DNA of 64,000 bases from Flavobacterium defluvii. Its GTDB lineage: Bacteria > Bacteroidota > Bacteroidia > Flavobacteriales > Flavobacteriaceae. Numbering within the stretch: the first letter of the stretch is position 1; the number at the start of each line of letters is the position of its first letter. Below are positions 1 to 9,452 of this stretch, piece by piece. The notes under the pieces are model-generated. The model was given only the letters and a program-made list of their open reading frames with translations. It was not told the origin of the DNA and ran no database searches. The stretch is taken from NCBI RefSeq assembly GCF_900129555.1, contig NZ_FQWC01000010.1, positions 62,001 to 126,000 of the forward strand, read 5' to 3'. Position numbers and translations under genes: made by a program.

Positions 1-1411
1 CTTTCTTTACAATACATTTATGATCATTAGGAAATAAATTATTAAAATCGGTCACAAAAGTTGGAAATAATTTCAGGAAGATTTCATCAAATTGATGGAA
101 AAGATTTTCTCTTTCTTCTTTTACATTATAACGTTTTAAACTCGCAATAACTTCATCGGTTTTCTTTGTAATGATTTTATGCAGCGTACTTTTCTGAATA
201 TGATCAATCTTATTGATGAAAGCAGAAGTTGCCTTAATAAAATACGTAATATATTCCTCTTTAATTGCATTTGCCTCACTCAGACTTATATTCATTTCCT
301 GAAGCTGGGCATATGATGAAGCCATTATTTTTCTCGCTTTATTTTTTTCTTTTAATTGCTTGAAAATAATTATTGAAAACAAAACGATTATCAGTGTTAA
401 AATCGTCAAAAGAATAATAATCCTTTCTAATTTGTCATTTTTATCTTTTACGTTGTTTAACTGCGCTTTTTCAATAATAGGCAATATCGACGAGATTTCA
501 ATTTTACGATGTCTGGCGTTGTAAAAAGTAGCGTCATCCATTGCAATATTAATATATTCGTTCGCTTTGTCCAGATAACCCATTTTAAAGAGTTCATTGG
601 CCAGATTTCGAAGCGCAACCGTTTCTTTAGTCGCGTTTTTAACATCGGCAATGGCGGCGAGTGCGAGATAATGAATTGCTTTTTTTGTATAACCTCTTTC
701 TGAATAAATATAACCAAGACTTGAGGTTGCAATTCCGTAATAATCCGGAGGTAAATCGTAATTGTTAATCCAGTAACTAAAAGCAAATTCAGCGCCTCGC
801 CAGTCTTGCTGCTTTAAACGTTTAAGACTTTCGGCAGCCCAATATTCATTAGAATTGGTTCCAATTAATTCCAGAGCCTTTTTCAGAAAATGATTTCCCT
901 GCTGTACATAATGAATATTAAAACGCTGATCGCGATTATAATCGGCTAGATCATAATAAGCGCGGGCTTTAATATTATAGTATTCAAATTTGTTTTTTTG
1001 ATCGAGTTTTTGATCGTCGATTACATTTAGTGTATCAATGGCTTCTTTAAACAATCCTGATGAAAGTAAAACGAAACCTTCTTTAATTCGGCTTTTTGCC
1101 AAATATTTAGGATCTTTTAAAACCTTGGCTTTGATTTTTGCTTCTTCTAAATAATAATAGGCAGAGTCGTATTTGAATGATTTGTATTCTTCAAACAACG
1201 ACATATAAGTATTGTAAAGGTCTTCATTATTTTGACTTACAGTAAATTTTGAAACATTTCTTTTTAACGCTTCAATTTTGCGATATTTCTGTTTTAAGTA
1301 AACTTCTTTTTTGAGCAGTACATTATCTAATTCTTCAAGAATTGGATTTGTCTCTTTCGCAGTTAGAGAAAAACCCGCAATGAAAAAATACAGTACAAAT
1401 ATTTTTTGCAT
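1..1411 (-). CDS. DUF6377-type TPR-like membrane sensor/regulator (C-terminus outside window)
   Basis: Seen: an open frame of 470 codons runs from an ATG at 1411 to the window edge without a stop. It begins with a signal-like hydrophobic stretch (residues 3-17). A long helical, Tyr/Leu/Ala-rich region with TPR-like character covers roughly residues 60-310. One clear membrane segment follows (about residues 345-367, IIILLTILTLIIVLFSIIIF), then a charged cytoplasmic coiled region. Family knowledge: this layout matches Bacteroidota DUF6377 proteins, which usually end in a LuxR-like helix-turn-helix; that end lies beyond base 1. The gene is divergent from the SusC/SusD locus, so I infer that it senses the glycan or cell state and controls that locus. 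Alternative: a kinase-less TPR sensor with another target. The family call is from memory of the pattern, not from a search. Confidence 0.75.
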   Translation of the reverse strand, partial: MQKIFVLYFFIAGFSLTAKETNPILEELDNVLLKKEVYLKQKYRKIEALKRNVSKFTVSQNNEDLYNTYMSLFEEYKSFKYDSAYYYLEEAKIKAKVLKDPKYLAKSRIKEGFVLLSSGLFKEAIDTLNVIDDQKLDQKNKFEYYNIKARAYYDLADYNRDQRFNIHYVQQGNHFLKKALELIGTNSNEYWAAESLKRLKQQDWRGAEFAFSYWINNYDLPPDYYGIATSSLGYIYSERGYTKKAIHYLALAAIADVKNATKETVALRNLANELFKMGYLDKANEYINIAMDDATFYNARHRKIEISSILPIIEKAQLNNVKDKNDKLERIIILLTILTLIIVLFSIIIFKQLKEKNKARKIMASSYAQLQEMNISLSEANAIKEEYITYFIKATSAFINKIDHIQKSTLHKIITKKTDEVIASLKRYNVKEERENLFHQFDEIFLKLFPTFVTDFNNLFPNDHKCIVKK

Positions 1412-1467
1412 GGTTTGGTTGTGGTTTTAGGGTAAGATAATTTATGGTTGAGTTAATTCGTTTAAAG

Positions 1468-1497
1468 CAAAATTAATTAAAAACTGATGATTAGCAG
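1468..1497 (-). promoter_or_regulatory. Putative flavobacterial promoter for the DUF6377-type gene
   Basis: On the minus strand TAATTTTG (1475 to 1468) matches the -7 consensus TAnnTTTG. A CTG (1497-1495) sits 19 bases upstream where TTG is expected. This would start the RNA about 50 bases before the ATG. Confidence 0.5.
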
Positions 1498-1691
1498 TTT
1501 TAGAAAATCGTGAGCAGCTTTTTTAATGATTTTCTTCTAAAGCACTGCAATATAAGTCTCTGAGTGGGTCTTAAAATGTTAAAAGTACTCTAATAATTTG
1601 CAATTATACAATAAAAAGCAATTATATATATGTATACTGAAAAAATATTCACATAAAATTTTCATATTGTCATATTTACCATTATTTACAC

Positions 1692-1782
1692 AACGTTTTT
1701 CATCTAAACAAGACCTTGATTTTTATGTTTTTTACTAAAATTTAAACTATTGATAATCAATATTTTAATTACGAAAACGTTT
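1692..1782. promoter_or_regulatory. Paired AACGTT sites in the divergent control region
   Basis: CAACGTTTTTC (from 1691) and GAAAACGTTTG (from 1773) are two related sites in opposite orientation around AACGTT cores. The cores begin at 1692 and 1776, exactly 84 bases apart (about eight helical turns). The second contains the 8-bp palindrome AAACGTTT (1775-1782), which resembles a LacI/GalR-type operator. The rest of the 1412-1888 gap is AT-rich, with no other feature I can name beyond the two promoters. Confidence 0.3.
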
Positions 1783-1792
1783 GAAATTCATC

Positions 1793-1825
1793 TTGATTTT
1801 TTACAGATATTTTTTTTTAGATTTA
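1793..1825 (+). promoter_or_regulatory. Putative promoter of the polysaccharide utilisation operon
   Basis: TTG at 1793-1795 and TAGATTTA at 1818-1825 fit TTG-N22-TAnnTTTG except for the last base. Transcription would begin near 1832, about 55 bases before the first gene. Confidence 0.4.
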
Positions 1826-1888
1826 TTTAACATCTAGCTTCGTACTGTCCTTTTTAAGGGATGAAAAACTAACAAAAACCAAAAATTT

Positions 1889-2410
1889 ATGAGAAGTAAA
1901 AGTTATTATTGGTTAGCTCTGTTTATGTGTTTTTTCGCAATTGGCTGCGACAATACAGAAGATGGAAGCTACGTTGATCCGATTACGATTTATGAAAAAG
2001 TAAATGGAAATTGGGGATTAACAAATCTGAAAATGGTTGATGAATTTGCAAAGGCAAATAAGATCGAACCAAGTGAAGAAAACTTGAGTACTTTTTTTAA
2101 CTACGAAGATTTTAAAATTAATTTTAGCGTAGACGAAAAAAACAGACCAACAAGTTATGAAGTAACAGGCAATGTTCCGCCTTTATTTGCACCAAAAGGG
2201 TATTGGGCATTAAGCTCAGATTTTCAGCAAACCAATGCAAGCGCAGTAAAAATCTACTTGTACAGCGACGCTGCAAAAACTCAAAAAACAGACGAACTTA
2301 GAGTAACATCAGTTCCTGGAAGCAATGACGAAATGGAATTTCAGTTAGTGCATTCTTCAGGAGGAACTCCGTTTGTGACTTATGTATTCAAATTAAATGC
2401 TATTAACTAA
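1889..2410 (+). CDS. DUF5004-like lipoprotein, first gene of the Sus-type operon
   Basis: 173 aa. Residues 1-20 form a lipoprotein signal with lipobox FAIGC (Cys20), so the protein should be anchored in a membrane, probably facing outward. The rest is a small beta-rich domain beginning with a strand around NGNWGLTNLKMVD. Family knowledge: the sequence pattern recalls DUF5004 proteins, which are found beside SusC/SusD pairs in Bacteroidota and have no established activity. It lies 8 bases before the next gene and is the first of the run leading to SusC, so co-transcription is likely. It is unlike SusE/SusF in being very short. A role in glycan capture is inferred from position only. Confidence 0.7.
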   Translation: MRSKSYYWLALFMCFFAIGCDNTEDGSYVDPITIYEKVNGNWGLTNLKMVDEFAKANKIEPSEENLSTFFNYEDFKINFSVDEKNRPTSYEVTGNVPPLFAPKGYWALSSDFQQTNASAVKIYLYSDAAKTQKTDELRVTSVPGSNDEMEFQLVHSSGGTPFVTYVFKLNAIN

Positions 2411-2418
2411 GAAGTAAT

Positions 2419-3501
2419 ATGAAAAAAATTCTATATACAATTTTACTTGCCCTTTTGATGGCTCCTAATTTTACTAAGGCACAAGAAGCCGCAGGAGCTG
2501 TTGGACCGATGTCATCTTTTCCGGTTGTGTACAAATATGATGAGCAGGTTACATGGTACTTTGACCTTTCTGGAACTACGTTTTTAGAAAATGAAGATTT
2601 ATATATCTGGATTTGGTCTCCATCTGAACCGGATGCAGGAAACTGGGAAAACTCATCTGATTTTGCAAAACTGCACTATGAAGGAAATAAAATGTGGAGT
2701 TTTACTCTTACGCCAACTTTATATTTTTCTAAAACTCCTGAAGAGATTGCAGCAAGTGCAGGATTTTGGTTTCGTTTAAAAAACAAAAACGGATCTAAAC
2801 AAAGTGACGTGGCCAATATGCCATATACTGATTTTTCATCTTTTTACACTGCAAATGAGTTAATCAGAGCTTATCCAACAAAACCAACTTTGGATAAAGG
2901 TGTAAGTATTTTATTTAATGCCAATTTAGCACCCGGATTTGCTGATGCTACAAGCGTTCACTTTCATAGTGGATTAAACAATTGGGATATTAAACAAGAA
3001 TATCAGGCATGGTTACCGGACATTGTTGAAAAAACCAAACTAAAAGACTTAGGAAACGGATTCTACAAAATGGATTTAGTTCCAAAAACATACTACAATG
3101 CACCAGATGGTTACGTAATGGAAAATTTAGTTTTCCTTATGGTAAAAGACAACTGGGCAGGAACAATTCCGGATCAGGTTTTATATGCAGGAGCTTATGT
3201 ACCGCCACCGCCGCCGGTATTTGGATTTTTCCCTTTACAAATCAGCCAGAAAGATTTCTTAGGAATCTACAGAAAAAACAACGAGCCGGGTGTAAACAAA
3301 TTAATTTATACTATTACAGCTGGTGCAAAAACAATTTCTGGTGAGTTTAGCGGAGGTACTGCAGAGATAAAAGGATTTGTCAATTTGGTTTCAGAACTTA
3401 AGGATTCTCCTGTTTTAAGTGAAATTCATGTTTTAGTTAAAGACAACAAAGACAAAACAATTTCAGACACAACGATTCCGCTTAAAACCTTAGACAAATA
3501 A
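2419..3501 (+). CDS. Secreted Sus-locus protein of unknown function (possible SusE-like glycan binder)
   Basis: 360 aa. A type I signal peptide (about residues 1-21, ending TKAQ) has no lipobox Cys, so the mature protein is not lipidated. The body is rich in aromatic residues and beta-strand patterns: DLYIWIWSPSEPD and FWFRLKNKNG look like strands of an immunoglobulin-like or carbohydrate-binding module repeated twice (about residues 45-135 and 155-255). A proline run (PPPPPV) near residue 260 acts as a linker to a C-terminal beta domain. It stands between the DUF5004-like gene and susC, where SusE/SusF-type binders often occur. I do not recognise a named family; glycan binding is inferred from composition and position. 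Confidence 0.6.
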   Translation: MKKILYTILLALLMAPNFTKAQEAAGAVGPMSSFPVVYKYDEQVTWYFDLSGTTFLENEDLYIWIWSPSEPDAGNWENSSDFAKLHYEGNKMWSFTLTPTLYFSKTPEEIAASAGFWFRLKNKNGSKQSDVANMPYTDFSSFYTANELIRAYPTKPTLDKGVSILFNANLAPGFADATSVHFHSGLNNWDIKQEYQAWLPDIVEKTKLKDLGNGFYKMDLVPKTYYNAPDGYVMENLVFLMVKDNWAGTIPDQVLYAGAYVPPPPPVFGFFPLQISQKDFLGIYRKNNEPGVNKLIYTITAGAKTISGEFSGGTAEIKGFVNLVSELKDSPVLSEIHVLVKDNKDKTISDTTIPLKTLDK

Positions 3502-3529
3502 TTCACTATCAAATTAAAACATCATTCTA

Positions 3530-6529
3530 ATGAATAGTAAAAATAAAAGAATAGTCCTGCATCAAATGTGGACTACTAAATCGCTGGTATTCATGATTTT
3601 CATGCTTTTTATTTCGGCAGGAATGTTTGCTCAGGGAAAAAAGCTGGTAACGGGTACCGTTTATGACAATACAGGTACTGTATTGCCGGGCGCATCGGTA
3701 ATAGAGTCTGGAACTAGAAATGCAACGACTACAGATTTTGACGGGAAATTTAGTCTTGAGGTAGCCGTAGGAGGTACAATCGAAGTTTCATTCATCGGTT
3801 CAACCACTCAAAAAGTGCAGATCACAGCAGCTTCATCAAAATTAGAAGTTCGTTTACAAAATGACGGTTATCAATTGGCCGAAGTTCAGGTGGTTTCTGT
3901 TGGATACGGAACACAAAAGAAATCTGATTTAACGGGAGCAATTTCTACAGTAACATCTGATAATTTAGTAAAAGGAACCATTTCTTCTACAGAGCAGGTT
4001 TTACAGGGAAAAGTGGCCGGATTAAATATCATTCGTCCTTCTGGAGATCCTGCTGCAGGTTCAACAATTCGTTTACGTGGAGGAACTTCATTAACAGCAA
4101 GCAACAGTCCGCTTATTGTAGTTGACGGAATTGCCGGTGTTGATATCAATGTAGTTCAGCCTTCAGATATTAAATCGGTTGACGTTCTTAAAGATGCTTC
4201 TGCAACCGCTATTTATGGTTCAAGAGGAGCAAACGGGGTTATTATTATTACAACAAAATCAGGAACAAAAGGTGTTTCTGTAGTATATAACGGTTCATCA
4301 AGTATTGGTTATGTTAATGATAATTTAGATCTTTTATCTGCCAATCAATGGAGAGGTTATGTTCGCCAAACAGGAAACATGGACGCTGTTGATTATGGTG
4401 GAAATACAAACTGGCAAAAAGCTATCGAGCAGACTGCAGTTTCTCAATCTCATACTTTAAGTATCAATTCGGGAAAAGCTGACAGCGGTTTTAGAACTTC
4501 TATCGGATATTTAAATAACGAAGGAGTTATTAAAAAATCTGGTTTAGAAAGAATCAGCGGAAACGTAAGTGCTTACCAATTTCTTGGAGACAATAAAGAT
4601 GTAAAATTTGATGTTGGTTTATTTGCCAATATCGACAAATGGCACCCAATCGATTACAGAATTTTTGAGCGTGCTTACAACTTAAACCCAACAATTCCGG
4701 TTTATGATGCTAATGGAAACTTTACATCTGTAGGAGGAAATATCTACGAAAATCCGGTTGAAATTTTAACAAACAGAACAGTTGATAACGAAAGACACAG
4801 ACTTTTAGGTTATTTTAAAACTGAAGTTAAATTCTTAAACGATTTTCAGGCAGTTGCTAATATTTCGTTAGAACACAATGCAGTAGCAGGCGGAACTTAC
4901 AAACCAACATACGCTATTATGGAAGGTAGAACTGAAGCTGGTTATGCACAAAGAACTTACGCTGAATATACAAACGCACAAGGTGAACTGTATGTAAACT
5001 ATTCAAAAGTTATCGATAAACATAATATCAGCGCATTGGCAGGTTATTCTTATCTTGAAAATATTTACCAAGGTTTTGGAGCACAGCGTTCAGGTTTCGT
5101 AACAGATGCTTTTAGCTACAATAATTTAGGTGCAGGTTACAACTATCGTTTAGGAGATGTTTATTCTTATAAAGGAAAATCAAACCTTGTTTCATTCTAC
5201 GCTCGTGCAAATTACAATTACGACGGAAAATATCTGCTTACTGCAACAGTAAGACGTGATGGATCAAGCCGTTTTGGAGAAAACAATAAATGGGGAACTT
5301 TCCCATCTGCATCTGCAGCATGGAAAATTTCTAACGAAGATTTTATGAGCGGTACAAAAGACTGGTTAGGATCTTTAAAATTAAGAGTAGGTTATGGAGT
5401 TACAGGTAACCAGGACGGAATTGGTGAATACAAATCACTTTCAATCTTAGGAGTTGGAAATGACAGTTACTATGATCCGGTTACAGGAACATGGAGCTTA
5501 GCTTATTCTCCTAAACAAAACCCAAATCCTGATTTGAAATGGGAATCTACAAGACAAATAAACGTGGGTATCGATTTTGGTCTTTTTGACAGAATCACAG
5601 GATCATTTGAATGGTACCAAAAAAACACTCACGATTTATTATACACTTACGAAGTGCCTCAGCCTCCATATTTAGTGGGAACAATGCTGGCAAACGTGGG
5701 TGAAATGTCTAACAAAGGAGTTGAGCTTACTTTGAATGCTGATATCGTAAGAGGAGATAAATTTACATGGAATGCTAATTTAACATTGGGACACAACGTT
5801 CAAAAAATCGAAAAATTATCAAATCCAACGTATAAAACTGATGTTATTTACAGCGGTTCATTACACGGTTTAGCAGGTATGTCTGGTCAGTATTCTCAAA
5901 TTATTGCAGAAGGATATCCAGTTGGAACTTTCTGGGGATTCAGAAATGCCGGTCTTGATGCAAACGGAAAAATTCAGTACTACAATGCAGCAGGAAATGT
6001 TGTGGCAGAAAGTGCTTTAGTTGATGCTGATAAAACAGATTTAGGAAATATTCAGCCAGATTTAACTATGGGTATCGGAATGAATTTTACTTACGGAAAT
6101 TTTGATCTTGGTGTTACAGGTTACGGAATGTTTGGACAAAAAGCTTTAAACGCTACAAACATGATGCTGAACGATCCAACAAGATTACCATCTTACAATG
6201 TACCGGATGATTTCTTAGGAAGCGGCATTACTTCTTCTCCTAAATATTCTGATTACTGGATCGAAGATGCTTCTTTCTTTAGATTACAGACACTTTCTCT
6301 TGGATACACAATGCCGTTAGGTTTCAAAAATTCAAAATTAAGAATGTACATCATGGGAGAAAATTTGTTTGTAATTACAGGTTACAAAGGTGTAGATCCG
6401 GAGATTGGTTTAAATGCTCAGGATGGTGTTGACCAAACAGGATTAGCAGCGCCTGGTATCGATAAATACAACAATTATCCAAGACCAACTACAATTTCTG
6501 TTGGATTAAATTTCACGCTGAATAACTAA
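3530..6529 (+). CDS. susC: SusC/RagA-family TonB-dependent outer membrane transporter
   Basis: 999 aa, the usual size for SusC. A signal peptide covers about residues 15-35. A carboxypeptidase-regulatory-like domain starts at KLVTGTVYDNTGTVLPGAS (about 38-110). The plug follows, with the SusC signature VVSVGYGTQKKSDLTGA (about 122-140) and LKDASATAIYGSRGANGVI near 220-240. The remainder is the 22-strand barrel, ending in an aromatic-rich strand typical of outer-membrane proteins. Family role: energy-dependent import of oligosaccharides across the outer membrane, with SusD as lid. susD begins 24 bases downstream, and the two following hydrolases probably supply or process the imported sugars. 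Confidence 0.97.
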   Translation: MNSKNKRIVLHQMWTTKSLVFMIFMLFISAGMFAQGKKLVTGTVYDNTGTVLPGASVIESGTRNATTTDFDGKFSLEVAVGGTIEVSFIGSTTQKVQITAASSKLEVRLQNDGYQLAEVQVVSVGYGTQKKSDLTGAISTVTSDNLVKGTISSTEQVLQGKVAGLNIIRPSGDPAAGSTIRLRGGTSLTASNSPLIVVDGIAGVDINVVQPSDIKSVDVLKDASATAIYGSRGANGVIIITTKSGTKGVSVVYNGSSSIGYVNDNLDLLSANQWRGYVRQTGNMDAVDYGGNTNWQKAIEQTAVSQSHTLSINSGKADSGFRTSIGYLNNEGVIKKSGLERISGNVSAYQFLGDNKDVKFDVGLFANIDKWHPIDYRIFERAYNLNPTIPVYDANGNFTSVGGNIYENPVEILTNRTVDNERHRLLGYFKTEVKFLNDFQAVANISLEHNAVAGGTYKPTYAIMEGRTEAGYAQRTYAEYTNAQGELYVNYSKVIDKHNISALAGYSYLENIYQGFGAQRSGFVTDAFSYNNLGAGYNYRLGDVYSYKGKSNLVSFYARANYNYDGKYLLTATVRRDGSSRFGENNKWGTFPSASAAWKISNEDFMSGTKDWLGSLKLRVGYGVTGNQDGIGEYKSLSILGVGNDSYYDPVTGTWSLAYSPKQNPNPDLKWESTRQINVGIDFGLFDRITGSFEWYQKNTHDLLYTYEVPQPPYLVGTMLANVGEMSNKGVELTLNADIVRGDKFTWNANLTLGHNVQKIEKLSNPTYKTDVIYSGSLHGLAGMSGQYSQIIAEGYPVGTFWGFRNAGLDANGKIQYYNAAGNVVAESALVDADKTDLGNIQPDLTMGIGMNFTYGNFDLGVTGYGMFGQKALNATNMMLNDPTRLPSYNVPDDFLGSGITSSPKYSDYWIEDASFFRLQTLSLGYTMPLGFKNSKLRMYIMGENLFVITGYKGVDPEIGLNAQDGVDQTGLAAPGIDKYNNYPRPTTISVGLNFTLNN

Positions 6530-6553
6530 GCGATTAACTCAAAAATATAAAAA

Positions 6554-8068
6554 ATGAAAATCAAAATAACAGCAGCAATATTAGTAAGCATGCTTTTTAC
6601 GATATCATCTTGTACGGATTTGGACGAACAGTTATATGATAGAGTAGAAGATGGAAATTTTGGAAATACGCCAAAAGAAATTGATGCATTGGTTGGAGGA
6701 GCATATTCTTCTTTAAGAGGTTTCGCTGATGGAATTTCAAACAATTACCCAACCTGCGAATACGTATTCTTTTTGAATGAAACCGTTTCTGATGAAGCTA
6801 CAATCCCTACCAGAGGAACAAACTGGTACGATGGCGGACAATATCAGGATGCGCAGAGACATACCTGGAAAGCAGACAACCGTATGATTCTTTCGGCCTG
6901 GCGTTACAACTACACCGGAATTGCAAAAATCAACTCTATCATTTATCAAATCGATAAATCGTCATTGACAGATAATGCAAAAGCACCAATTTATGCTGAA
7001 TTAAAAGCTTTGAGAGCTTATTACTATTACAATCTTTTAGATCTATTCGGAAATGTGCCAATCGTAGTAAACTTTGCAGACACAGCTTTGCCTTCAAACT
7101 CTACAAGAAAACAAGTTTATGATTTTGTTGAAAAAGAATTAACAGACGCAATCCCGCATTTAACTGGAAATGTAGTGTATTCTAAAATGACAAAAAATGT
7201 GGCGTATGCACTTTTAGCAAGATTATATCTTAACTCAAAAGCTTTCATAGGGGTAGAGCGCTGGCAGGATTGTATCGACATGTGCCAAAAAATTTCAGGT
7301 TATACACTGGCTCCGGATTTCTTTGCCAATTTTGCAACACAAAATGAGAAATCTCCTGAAATTATTTTCGCAATTCCTTACGATTCAAAAGCAGGAACTG
7401 TTGGAAACTACATGAACTCAATGTCATGTCACTACCTTCATAAATTGACAATTTCTCCAGTTGGAGATTATCCTTGGAGTGCCAACGGAATGTGCGCACA
7501 GCCGGGAGTTTATTCAGCTTTTGCCGATACAGACAAAAGAAAGAAATGTATGATCGCAGGAGATCAGATCAATTTAGCAACAGGAACTGTAATAACAATG
7601 GATAATGGAGAACCATTAACCTATACAGAAGAAGTTACAAGTATTACTGATGCTAAAGAAAACGAAGGTGTTCGTTTAGGAAAATATGAAATGAAAGCCG
7701 GAGAAACATGGGAACGCGATCACGATTTAGTAGTAATTCGTTATGCCGAAATTTTAATGATGCAGGCAGAATGTTACGTTCGTTTAGGCTCTCCGGATTT
7801 AGCAAAACCTTTTGTACAACAAGTTACAGCCCGTGCCGGAGAAGAAATGCCGGCAACAATCGATCTTAACTTTATAGATCAGGAATTGCTTAAAGAATTC
7901 ACTTTTGAAGGAAGAAGAAGAACCGATAATATTCGTTTTGGAACTTTCTTCCAGCCATGGTGGGAAAAAGGAACAACGCCTGCTTACAGAGCAATTTTCC
8001 CAATTCCGAGTACAGTTTTAACAACAAATAAAAACCTGGTACAAAATCCTGGGTACCCGGTAAATTAG
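6554..8068 (+). CDS. susD: SusD/RagB-family outer membrane glycan-binding lipoprotein
   Basis: 504 aa. Lipoprotein signal with Cys around residue 20 (ISSCTDLDEQ). TPR-like helices typical of SusD appear in the stretch AYYYYNLLDLFGNVPIV (about 155-171) and in YALLARLYLNSKAF (about 217-230). The C-terminal RagB/SusD signature includes FEGRRRTDNIRFGTF and ends in FPIPSTVLTTNKNLVQNPGY, all classic for the family. It forms the extracellular lid over the SusC transporter and binds the substrate. It lies directly after susC. A strong hairpin follows within 10 bases, before the hydrolase genes. Confidence 0.97.
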   Translation: MKIKITAAILVSMLFTISSCTDLDEQLYDRVEDGNFGNTPKEIDALVGGAYSSLRGFADGISNNYPTCEYVFFLNETVSDEATIPTRGTNWYDGGQYQDAQRHTWKADNRMILSAWRYNYTGIAKINSIIYQIDKSSLTDNAKAPIYAELKALRAYYYYNLLDLFGNVPIVVNFADTALPSNSTRKQVYDFVEKELTDAIPHLTGNVVYSKMTKNVAYALLARLYLNSKAFIGVERWQDCIDMCQKISGYTLAPDFFANFATQNEKSPEIIFAIPYDSKAGTVGNYMNSMSCHYLHKLTISPVGDYPWSANGMCAQPGVYSAFADTDKRKKCMIAGDQINLATGTVITMDNGEPLTYTEEVTSITDAKENEGVRLGKYEMKAGETWERDHDLVVIRYAEILMMQAECYVRLGSPDLAKPFVQQVTARAGEEMPATIDLNFIDQELLKEFTFEGRRRTDNIRFGTFFQPWWEKGTTPAYRAIFPIPSTVLTTNKNLVQNPGYPVN

Positions 8069-8074
8069 AACTGA

Positions 8075-8115
8075 ATGTCAGTCTTCCATGTTGGTTAGTC
8101 GTGGAAGGCTGACAT
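8075..8115 (+). promoter_or_regulatory. Intercistronic stem-loop after susD
   Basis: The arms at 8075-8090 and 8100-8115 are complementary over 16 bases (two G-U pairs), with a 9-base loop. No T-run follows (ATTTATAG), so it looks more like an RNA-stabilising or partial-termination element than a full terminator. It would let susCD be expressed above the hydrolases. Confidence 0.6.
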
Positions 8116-8182
8116 ATTTATAGCATAGAAACTTTTTTAATTGCTATAATCTGCAGCAAAAAATAAAATAACAAACATCAAT

Positions 8183-9427
8183 ATGAAAAGATATATCACA
8201 TTATTGTTTTTTGGGATAATGAATCTTGTAGTCGTTTCCGGATGCAGCAGCGATGACAAAAGTCCCGAAGAACCAGTAAAACCAGAAGTGCTTAAACCGG
8301 TTGCAATTGAAAAAACAAACAGCACCAAAATTTATGTACACTATATGCCCTGGTTTGAAACCAATGAAAGCAGTGCCGATAAAAAATGGGGATACCACTG
8401 GACAATGGCAAACAAAAATCCAAATACTATAGGTGCAAATAATCGCAGAGAAATAGCCTCTTATTATTATCCGCTTATCGGGCCATATCATTCGGGAGAC
8501 AAAAATGTGATTGAAAATCATTTATTATTGATGAAATATTCAGGAATTGATGGTGTTTTAATCGATTGGTACGGAACTTATGACGTTAACGATTACCGCA
8601 TGGTAAAAGAAAATACAGAGCAGCTTATTGCCATGCTGGATAAAGTTGGTTTAGAATATGCCATTGTTTACGAAGACAGAGTTACAACAAATGTTGTCAA
8701 TGCGGGAAAAGCAATTTCTGTAACCAGTGCAGCAAAAACAGATTTGGCTTATATGGAGAAAAATTATTTTGATGATGCAAACTACATCAAAGTAAACGGA
8801 AAACCATTGTTGTTGAATTTTGGACCAATTGTATTGCAAACGCCTGCCGAATGGACAAACGTTTTCAATAGTATAACTACTAAACCTACCTTTTTAACCC
8901 TTTGGGACCAATCTGTAGAAGCCGGAGCAAATGCATCTGGAGAATATGCGTGGGTTTATAAAAACAGTACATATCTAACAAATTTTTATACCAATACAAA
9001 ACCAAAACTTTCTGTAGCAATAGGAAGTGCTTATCCTGGGTTTAAAGATTTTTATGCCGAAGGCGGAGGCGGAGCAGCGATTGGATGGACAATTGACCAC
9101 AACAACGGGGCAACGCTCGACGAAACACTTTCTCTGGCTAAAAATGCCAATTTAAACTACCTGCAGTTAATTACCTGGAATGACTTTGGAGAAGGAACTA
9201 TGTTCGAACCAACAGTAGAATTTGGTTACACATACATCGAAAAAGTAAAAGCATTTGCCGGAGTTAAAAACACCGAATCTGTGTTTCCGGATATAAGCAA
9301 AATGTATAATCTGCGCGTAGAAAAGAAAGGTAATACCGAAGCTCAGAATAAACTGGATCAGGCTTTTAATTATTTTGTTTCTATGCAGCCAGCAAAAGCA
9401 AAACAGTTAATAAACGAAATAAAATAA
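8183..9427 (+). CDS. GH71/GH99-like glycoside hydrolase lipoprotein
   Basis: 414 aa. Lipoprotein signal with Cys21 (VVSGCSSDD), so probably a surface or periplasmic enzyme. The catalytic (beta/alpha)8-like domain runs from KIYVHYMPWFE (about 50) to about 370. Hallmarks are WGYHWTM, YYYPLIGPYHSGD, DGVLIDWYGT, and the active-site strand ITWNDFGEGTMFEP (about 330-343). Family knowledge: GH99 enzymes (endo-alpha-mannanases) have two Glu three residues apart in NEW-x-E; here the first position is Asp (D334) and the second is Glu (E337), closer to the WNDYGE pattern I associate with GH71 alpha-1,3-glucanases. The enzyme probably cleaves an internal alpha-glycosidic bond. The neighbouring GH97 suggests an alpha-glucan, but alpha-mannan is not excluded. 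Confidence 0.8.
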   Translation: MKRYITLLFFGIMNLVVVSGCSSDDKSPEEPVKPEVLKPVAIEKTNSTKIYVHYMPWFETNESSADKKWGYHWTMANKNPNTIGANNRREIASYYYPLIGPYHSGDKNVIENHLLLMKYSGIDGVLIDWYGTYDVNDYRMVKENTEQLIAMLDKVGLEYAIVYEDRVTTNVVNAGKAISVTSAAKTDLAYMEKNYFDDANYIKVNGKPLLLNFGPIVLQTPAEWTNVFNSITTKPTFLTLWDQSVEAGANASGEYAWVYKNSTYLTNFYTNTKPKLSVAIGSAYPGFKDFYAEGGGGAAIGWTIDHNNGATLDETLSLAKNANLNYLQLITWNDFGEGTMFEPTVEFGYTYIEKVKAFAGVKNTESVFPDISKMYNLRVEKKGNTEAQNKLDQAFNYFVSMQPAKAKQLINEIK

Positions 9428-9452
9428 GAGTTGTAATTAATACAATTAAATA

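Noticed and set aside
457..786. A 109-codon minus-strand frame near the left end
   Set aside because: It lies in another frame of the DUF6377-type gene, whose own frame is open for 470 codons with clear domain structure.
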